From the NCBI GenBank assembly GCA_038056915.1, contig JBBUEO010000031.1, positions 1-5,177 on the forward strand: DNA of 5,177 bases, written 5' to 3'. Origin of the DNA: JBBUEO01 sp038056915. Lineage in GTDB: Bacteria > Patescibacteriota > UBA1384 > UBA12157 > JAENIV01. Each line of letters opens with the position of its first letter. Within the stretch, counting starts at the first letter, position 1. This document shows positions 1-3,392 of this stretch, piece after piece. The notes under the pieces are model-generated. The model was not told where the DNA came from, made no database searches, and worked only from the letters and a program-made list of their open reading frames with translations. A program made the translations under genes and the position numbers.

Positions 1-495
1 GATAATTTTCGTTCTTTGCGCACCGGTAAAGCTAACACTGCCTTGGTGGAAAATATTCAGATTTCCTATTACGGCTCCAACTTGCCTTTAAAACAAATGG
101 CTAATCTTTCCGCCCCAAATCCCAACACCATTGTTATCCAGCCGTGGGATGCTAATGCCTTAGGCGATATCGAGTTGGCGATTCGCAATTCCCAAATTGG
201 TCTTAATCCTTCAAATGACGGTCGAATAATTCGTCTAACCTTGCCGCCGATGACCGCCGAACGGCGCGAGGAATTAGTCAAAATGATTCATCAGATGGCT
301 GAAGAATGCAGGGTGGTTTTAAGAAATTTGCGAGAAGACGCTTGGCGAGAAATTAAAAAACTGGAATCCCAAAAACAGATTACCGAAGATGACCGCTACC
401 GGGCGGAAAAAGAATTAAATCAATTAATCGAAAAATATAATCTTAAAATAAATCAATCAATCGAAGACAAAGAAAAAGACATTAGGACAGTTTAG
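1..495 (+). CDS. frr: Ribosome recycling factor, 5'-truncated by window edge
   Basis: RRF acts with EF-G in the cytoplasm to split the post-termination ribosome so its subunits can be reused. The reading frame is open from base 1 (DNFRSLRTGKANTALVENI), so the gene starts outside the window. Aligned by eye to E. coli RRF, the RTG motif at residues 7-9 matches Arg28 onward, so about 21 N-terminal residues are missing. The visible 164 residues hold the rest of helix 1, the domain II beta/alpha part (YYGSNLPLKQMANLSAPNP, IQPWD), the hallmark GLNPSNDG and RLTLPPMTAERREELVK segments, and the two long charged C-terminal helices. The arginine at visible residue 111 (in RNLREDA) matches the functionally important E. 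coli Arg132. The TTG at 16 lies inside the conserved RTG helix and is not the start. The TAG stop overlaps the rseP GTG by one base, so the two are probably co-transcribed and translationally coupled. Identification is secure. Confidence 0.96.
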   Translation, partial: DNFRSLRTGKANTALVENIQISYYGSNLPLKQMANLSAPNPNTIVIQPWDANALGDIELAIRNSQIGLNPSNDGRIIRLTLPPMTAERREELVKMIHQMAEECRVVLRNLREDAWREIKKLESQKQITEDDRYRAEKELNQLIEKYNLKINQSIEDKEKDIRTV

Positions 496-497
496 TG
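484..497 (+). promoter_or_regulatory. Ribosome binding site and GTG start of rseP
   Basis: AGGA at 484-487, inside the last codons of frr, lies 7 bases before the GTG at 495-497. The sequence TAGTG makes the frr stop and the rseP start share one base. This start puts the HExxH motif at residues 19-23, within the first membrane helix, as expected for RseP. No better in-frame start lies upstream, because the frr stop region intervenes. The short SD plus the overlap suggests re-initiation by ribosomes finishing frr. Confidence 0.6.
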
Positions 498-1550
498 TTT
501 TTAACGGTAATAATTTTTATAGCGATTTTAGTTATATTGATTTTAATCCATGAATTTGGTCATTTTATTGTTGCCAAAGCAACCGGGGTTAAAGTCAAGG
601 AATTTGCCTTTGGTTTTCCGCCGCGGCTGCTTTCGATCAAAAAAGGCGGAACGCGCTATTCTTTCAATCTCATCCCTTTAGGTGGTTTTGTTTCACTTTT
701 GGGCGAAGACGAAGCAATTGTTGAGCCCGGTTCTTACTATTCCAAAAAAATCTGGCAGAAAATTCTTATTGTCGGTACGGGCGTGGTGATGAATTTTATT
801 TTGGCAATTGTGGTTTTGACAATTGGTTTTTCTATCGGGATGACGCCGTTGGTTTCTGACCCTATCAACTTAAAAGGGGAAAAAATTTCCAAAGTTATGG
901 TGGTTGAAATTATGCCTTCATCGCCGGCAGAAAGAATCGGTCTTCAAAGCGGCGATATTCTTAATGGTTTTTCTTCACCAACAGATTTACAAAATTTTAC
1001 TAAAAGCCATGCTGGAAGAACCGTCAGTTTACAAATTCAAAATAAAGCCGGGATCGAAAATCGAGAGGTAACCCTGGCTGAAGGTGAAGCCCCGCTTGGG
1101 GTAGGGACCGTCTCTATCACTAAAGTGAAACAGCCAATTTGGCAGGCACTCATAACTGCGACTTTAGAAGTTGGTAGAAGTATCAAAGTAATTTTTGTAG
1201 TTTTATGGGATATTCTAAAAAGCGTTTTCACCACTGGCAAAGCCGGCGAGGCCGGCGCCGGTTTGGTCGGGCCAGTGGGAATTTTTAATTTTACGGCTGA
1301 AGCTTTGAAAATAGGCTGGATCTACATCTTAGAACTGCTAGCGATTATTTCAATTAATTTAGGCATTATTAATATTTTGCCTTTCCCGGCGCTTGACGGC
1401 GGCAAAATTCTCTTCTTGGCTTTAGAGGGAATATTTCGTAAAAAAGTCGTCCGCCAGGAAATTGAAAATTTAATTCACACTATTGGTTTTATTATTTTAA
1501 TTATTCTTTTATTAGCAATTACTTTTCGAGACATCTGGCGCTTTAGATAA
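495..1550 (+). CDS. rseP: RseP-type site-2 intramembrane zinc metalloprotease (M50), single PDZ domain
   Basis: This is a membrane-embedded zinc protease of the S2P/M50B family. Relatives cut membrane-anchored regulators such as anti-sigma factors, and signal-peptide remnants. The 351 residues show the first membrane helix with the zinc-binding HEFGH at 19-23, then the membrane-associated GGFVSLLGED segment at 63-72. A second hydrophobic helix spans about 90-115 (with GVVMN) and one PDZ domain about 130-208 (SSPAERIGLQSGDIL). The SGPVGI-like VGPVGIF follows at about 258-264. A third helix carries the catalytic NILPFPALDGG motif (N293, D301 as third zinc ligand), and a last helix lies at about 336-348. 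All catalytic residues are present. E. coli RseP is about 450 residues with two PDZ domains; this is the shorter single-PDZ form common outside Proteobacteria. It overlaps frr by one base. The genes uppS, cdsA and dxr, often found between the two, are absent here. The substrate cannot be told from the sequence. Confidence 0.95.
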   Translation: MFLTVIIFIAILVILILIHEFGHFIVAKATGVKVKEFAFGFPPRLLSIKKGGTRYSFNLIPLGGFVSLLGEDEAIVEPGSYYSKKIWQKILIVGTGVVMNFILAIVVLTIGFSIGMTPLVSDPINLKGEKISKVMVVEIMPSSPAERIGLQSGDILNGFSSPTDLQNFTKSHAGRTVSLQIQNKAGIENREVTLAEGEAPLGVGTVSITKVKQPIWQALITATLEVGRSIKVIFVVLWDILKSVFTTGKAGEAGAGLVGPVGIFNFTAEALKIGWIYILELLAIISINLGIINILPFPALDGGKILFLALEGIFRKKVVRQEIENLIHTIGFIILIILLLAITFRDIWRFR

Positions 1551-1570
1551 ATATTTCAAGGTATAACATT

Positions 1571-1642
1571 CCGACGAATTTTTTATCACGAATAAACACA
1601 AATAAAAAATTAGTGATAATTAGTGAATAGTAGATTTGTCGG
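1571..1642 (+). repeat. 72-bp imperfect palindrome with four phased heptamers between rseP and proS
   Basis: The outer arms are CCGACGAATT (1571-1580) and GATTTGTCGG (1633-1642). Pairing continues inward. Segment 1571-1586 against 1627-1642 gives 12 Watson-Crick pairs, three G-T pairs and one mismatch. After a bulged A at 1626, segment 1587-1603 against 1609-1625 gives 13 pairs and 4 mismatches. AAAAA at 1604-1608 is the loop. Each inner arm has two heptamers spaced 10 bp apart: CACGAAT 1587-1593 and CACAAAT 1597-1603, then ATTAGTG 1609-1615 and 1619-1625. All three G-T pairs are G-U in + strand RNA and would be C-A mismatches in minus strand RNA, a weak hint of function as RNA. Possible roles are an rseP 3' hairpin, an operator for the adjacent promoter, or a dispersed MITE-like intergenic repeat. 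No long T run follows, so it is not a typical intrinsic terminator. The pairing is directly visible; the function is unknown. Confidence 0.75.
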
Positions 1643-1646
1643 TTTA

Positions 1647-1655
1647 TGCTACAAT
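1647..1655 (+). promoter_or_regulatory. Extended -10 promoter for proS, predicted leaderless transcript
   Basis: TGCTACAAT matches the extended -10 consensus TGnTATAAT, with the hexamer TACAAT at 1650-1655. The proS ATG begins at 1662, seven bases after the hexamer, which is where transcription would start. No good -35 is present at 16-18 bp spacing; that stretch belongs to the right arm of the palindrome. No Shine-Dalgarno precedes the ATG, which fits a leaderless mRNA. The start site is inferred, not shown. Confidence 0.6.
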
Positions 1656-1661
1656 TAAACT

Positions 1662-2891
1662 ATGAGATATTCTCAAGCTTTTATTAAGACAACTAAGGAA
1701 ACGCCTCGCGGAGCAGACACTATTTCTGCCGCTCTTTTGGCAAGGGCCGGCTTTATTGATCAGGAAATGAGCGGGGTTTATACTCTTTTGCCGTTGGGAT
1801 GGCGGGTAGCTCAAAAAATCATTTCAATTGTCAGAGCTCAAATGAATTTAATCGGCGCTCAGGAAATTATGATGCCGACTTTACAGCCAAAGGAACTTTG
1901 GTTGGAGTCCGGCCGCTGGGACAAAATTGATCCGCCCTTATTCAAATTAAAAGATCGTCACGGTAAAGAATTAGCTTTGGGTTCTACTCATGAAGAAGTG
2001 ATCGTTGATTTGGTCCGCGATCGAATCAATTCTTTTCGCGAGCTACCCCAAATGTTATATCAAATTCAAAATAAATTCCGCAATGAACAACGTTCTACCG
2101 GCGGACTTTTGAGAGTACGGGAATTTTTGATGAAAGACGCCTATAGTTTTCATCAAAACCAAGAAGATCTTGATGATTATTATCAAAAAGTGATTGTTGC
2201 CTACAGAAAAATTTATTCTCAAGCTGGATTAGATGTCCATTTAGTTGAAGCCGACTCCGGTACTATTGGCGGAGAAAAATCTCACGAATTTATGACTTTA
2301 GCTGAAACCGGCGAAGATAGAATCTTTCTATGTGGTGCCTGTGATTGGGCGGTGAATCTTGAGTTAGTCAAAGATATAAAGAAATGTCCAGACTGTGGCA
2401 ATAAAGTTAATGTTTATTCTTCAATCGAAGTCGGTCATATTTTTATGCTCGGGGGTTTATATGCTAAAAAAATGAAAGCCGAATTTCTTGATAGCAAAGG
2501 CAAAAAGCAGCCTTTTATTATGGGCTGTTACGGGATTGGCATTGGTCGTTTAATAGGGGCAATCGCGCAAACTCATAACGATCAGCAAGGTTTAATTTGG
2601 CCGCGGGAGATTGCCCCTTATCAAATTTATTTAGCCGAGTTGGTAAAAGGCAAAGGAGAAAAAATATATCAAGAACTGACAAAATCAGGAGTCGAAGTCT
2701 TATATGATGATCGTGAGATTTCTGCCGGAATCAAATTTGCCGAGGCGGATTTATTGGGTATTCCGATTCGAGTGGTCATCAGTGAAAAAACCTTAAAAGA
2801 GGGCAAAGTTGAGATGAAATTAAGAAATGAAAAAGCAGCCAAATTGGTTGATTTAGAAACAATTAAAAAGTTATCTTTATCGAGAAATTAA
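1662..2891 (+). CDS. proS: Prolyl-tRNA synthetase, short form lacking the INS editing domain
   Basis: This class II aminoacyl-tRNA synthetase activates proline with ATP and charges tRNA-Pro in the cytoplasm. The 409 residues show motif 1 around GVYTLLPLGWRV (38-49) and the TxE proline-pocket loop GSTHEEV (107-113). Motif 2 is FRNEQR...RVREFLMKDAYSF (139-163), and motif 3 is GCYGIGIGR (288-296). A C-terminal anticodon-binding domain runs from about 318 (LYDDREISAGIKFAEADLLGIP). E. coli ProRS is 572 residues, with an INS domain of roughly 180 residues between motifs 2 and 3 that deacylates Ala-tRNA-Pro. Here the flanks (SHEFMTLAETGED at 207-219 and IEVGHIF at 255-261) are only about 35 residues apart, so INS is gone. 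That short linker carries two CxxC pairs (C224/C227 and C242/C245), which could form a small zinc ribbon. The ATG at 1662 gives the conserved MRYSQAF N-terminus. The gene appears to have its own promoter. Identification is secure; zinc binding is inferred. Confidence 0.96.
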   Translation: MRYSQAFIKTTKETPRGADTISAALLARAGFIDQEMSGVYTLLPLGWRVAQKIISIVRAQMNLIGAQEIMMPTLQPKELWLESGRWDKIDPPLFKLKDRHGKELALGSTHEEVIVDLVRDRINSFRELPQMLYQIQNKFRNEQRSTGGLLRVREFLMKDAYSFHQNQEDLDDYYQKVIVAYRKIYSQAGLDVHLVEADSGTIGGEKSHEFMTLAETGEDRIFLCGACDWAVNLELVKDIKKCPDCGNKVNVYSSIEVGHIFMLGGLYAKKMKAEFLDSKGKKQPFIMGCYGIGIGRLIGAIAQTHNDQQGLIWPREIAPYQIYLAELVKGKGEKIYQELTKSGVEVLYDDREISAGIKFAEADLLGIPIRVVISEKTLKEGKVEMKLRNEKAAKLVDLETIKKLSLSRN

Positions 2892-2908
2892 TAATTTTTT
2901 ATCCCCAG

Positions 2909-2936
2909 TTGACATTTAAAATTGGCTTGATAAGCT
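2909..2936 (+). promoter_or_regulatory. Candidate promoter upstream of the acidic ORF
   Basis: A perfect -35 TTGACA (2909-2914) is followed after 16 bp by TAAGCT (2931-2936). This keeps the key T, A and final T of the -10 and is preceded by an extended TG at 2928-2929 (TGATAAGCT). Transcription would start near 2943, just before the hairpin at 2952-2975. The leader would then be about 49 bases. The -10 is only 3 of 6 to consensus, so this is moderately supported. Confidence 0.4.
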
Positions 2937-2951
2937 TAAAAAGAAGTAGTT

Positions 2952-2977
2952 AAAAAGCATTTAAAAATGCTTTTTTT
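2952..2977 (+). terminator. Rho-independent terminator-like hairpin after proS
   Basis: AAAAAGCAT (2952-2960) pairs perfectly with ATGCTTTTT (2967-2975) around loop TTAAAA, and the T run continues to 2977 (seven T). It lies about 60 bp after the proS stop and ends 14 bases before the next ATG. The stem is AT-rich with only two G-C pairs, so efficiency could be modest. It may end proS transcripts, or act as an attenuator in the leader of the following acidic ORF, because a candidate promoter lies just upstream of it and none fits between it and the ATG. Confidence 0.65.
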
Positions 2978-2978
2978 G

Positions 2979-2994
2979 AAAGGAGGATAGTATG
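2979..2994 (+). promoter_or_regulatory. Strong Shine-Dalgarno and ATG of the acidic ORF
   Basis: AAAGGAGGA at 2979-2987 is a near-perfect complement of the 16S 3' end. Five bases separate GGAGG from the ATG at 2992. It directly follows the T run of the hairpin. It is by far the best ribosome binding site in the window, and it is the main reason to accept the short downstream ORF as a gene. It contrasts with proS and uvrB, which have none. Confidence 0.8.
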
Positions 2995-3216
2995 GATGAC
3001 CCAACAACGCCAGTTGATGATCAGGGAGACGATCAAGATGAGGAAGAAACATCCGAAGAGACGCCCAAAGAGGGTGTGATGGGAGAAGAGACGCCCGCCG
3101 TAAGTAAGGACACCGGCGACGAAACTGAAGGAGATGAAGAAACCCCAGCCAGTGGGCAAGTTGATTCGGTGAAGTCTGAAGAGTCTGAAGATTCCGAAGA
3201 ACATACTGCCGAATAA
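2992..3216 (+). CDS. Small, extremely acidic, probably disordered protein with EETP repeats
   Basis: I do not recognise this protein. It has 74 residues, 30 of them Asp or Glu, against three Lys and no Arg, a net charge near -27. It contains no Leu, Ile, Phe, Trp, Tyr, Cys or Asn, so it cannot form an ordinary hydrophobic core and has no signal peptide or membrane segment. The motif EETP occurs at residues 22-25, 32-35 and 49-52. The first two are encoded by the identical 12-mer GAAGAGACGCCC (3055-3066 and 3085-3096, 30 bp apart), which suggests growth by internal duplication. The tail is Ser/Glu-rich (VKSEESEDSEEHTAE). Coding status rests on the strong SD, the ATG and an uninterrupted frame. 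Low-complexity AT-poor DNA in an AT-rich genome could also stay open by chance. Possible roles such as a nucleic-acid mimic, chaperone-like tail or ion buffer are speculation. The stop is followed by an A-rich stretch and then the assembly gap. Confidence 0.65.
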   Translation: MDDPTTPVDDQGDDQDEEETSEETPKEGVMGEETPAVSKDTGDETEGDEETPASGQVDSVKSEESEDSEEHTAE

Positions 3217-3231
3217 ATTAAAAAAAAATTT

Positions 3232-3331
3232 NNNNNNNNNNNNNNNNNNNNNNNNNNNNNNNNNNNNNNNNNNNNNNNNNNNNNNNNNNNNNNNNNNNNN
3301 NNNNNNNNNNNNNNNNNNNNNNNNNNNNNNN
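3232..3331. other. Assembly gap of 100 N
   Basis: Exactly 100 N separate two contigs. A round 100 is the usual placeholder for a scaffold gap of unknown size, so the true distance between the acidic ORF and uvrB is not known and genes may be missing. The left edge is low-complexity (a run of nine A at 3220-3228, then TTT). The right edge begins inside a possible hairpin arm (CCCTT). Both are sequences at which short-read assemblies tend to break. Confidence 0.95.
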
Positions 3332-3364
3332 CCCTTTTTACTTTACTTAAGGGGATTTTGTTTT
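3332..3364 (+). terminator. Possible hairpin arm cut by the gap, terminator-like
   Basis: CCCTT at 3332-3336 can pair with AAGGG at 3349-3353 around a 12-base loop. The G at 3354 would pair with one more C if the base hidden by the gap is C. T-rich ATTTTGTTTT follows. This could be the 3' end of a terminator for a gene inside the gap. The left arm is truncated, the loop is long and the T run is interrupted, so the call is weak. Confidence 0.25.
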
Positions 3365-3375
3365 GTAGAATTTTA

Positions 3376-3384
3376 TGTTAAAAT
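3376..3384 (+). promoter_or_regulatory. Extended -10 promoter for uvrB, predicted leaderless transcript
   Basis: TGTTAAAAT is an extended -10 (TGnTATAAT with one hexamer change); the hexamer is 3379-3384. TTGTTT at 3358-3363 is a possible weak -35 at a short 15-bp spacing. The uvrB ATG is at 3393, eight bases after the hexamer, so the RNA would start zero to two bases before the ATG. No Shine-Dalgarno is visible. The layout copies that at proS. Confidence 0.6.
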
Positions 3385-3392
3385 ATCCTCAT

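Noticed and set aside
16..18. TTG at 16 as the start of frr
   Set aside because: It lies inside the conserved RTG-containing helix, and homology continues upstream to base 1, so the gene is simply cut by the window edge.
69..281. Minus strand open frame opposite frr, and similar ones opposite rseP (1037-1240) and uvrB (3893-4090)
   Set aside because: All are antisense shadows of strongly conserved genes and lack start signals.
1587..1625. Regularly spaced heptamers as a mini CRISPR array
   Set aside because: The units are only 7 bp at a 10-bp period and change orientation halfway, unlike CRISPR repeats of 23 bp or more with unique spacers.
1636..1641. TTGTCG as the -35 box of the proS promoter
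   Set aside because: It is only 8 bp from the -10 hexamer, too close for sigma-70-type recognition. The extended TG explains the promoter better.
2900..2989. TATCC at 2900-2904 pairing with GGATA at 2985-2989 to hide the SD of the acidic ORF
   Set aside because: Only five continuous pairs form over a long distance. The upstream element lies before the candidate promoter, so it would exist only in proS read-through RNA.
2950..3204. Minus strand open frame of 84 codons opposite the acidic ORF
   Set aside because: Its Phe/Leu/Ile-rich translation is the antisense of GAA/GAG/GAT codons. It has no ribosome binding site and would cross the terminator hairpin.
3215..3231. AAATT...AATTT around a run of A as a terminator of the acidic ORF
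   Set aside because: The 5-bp stem is all A-T, with no T run beyond the three T before the gap, so it would be unstable.
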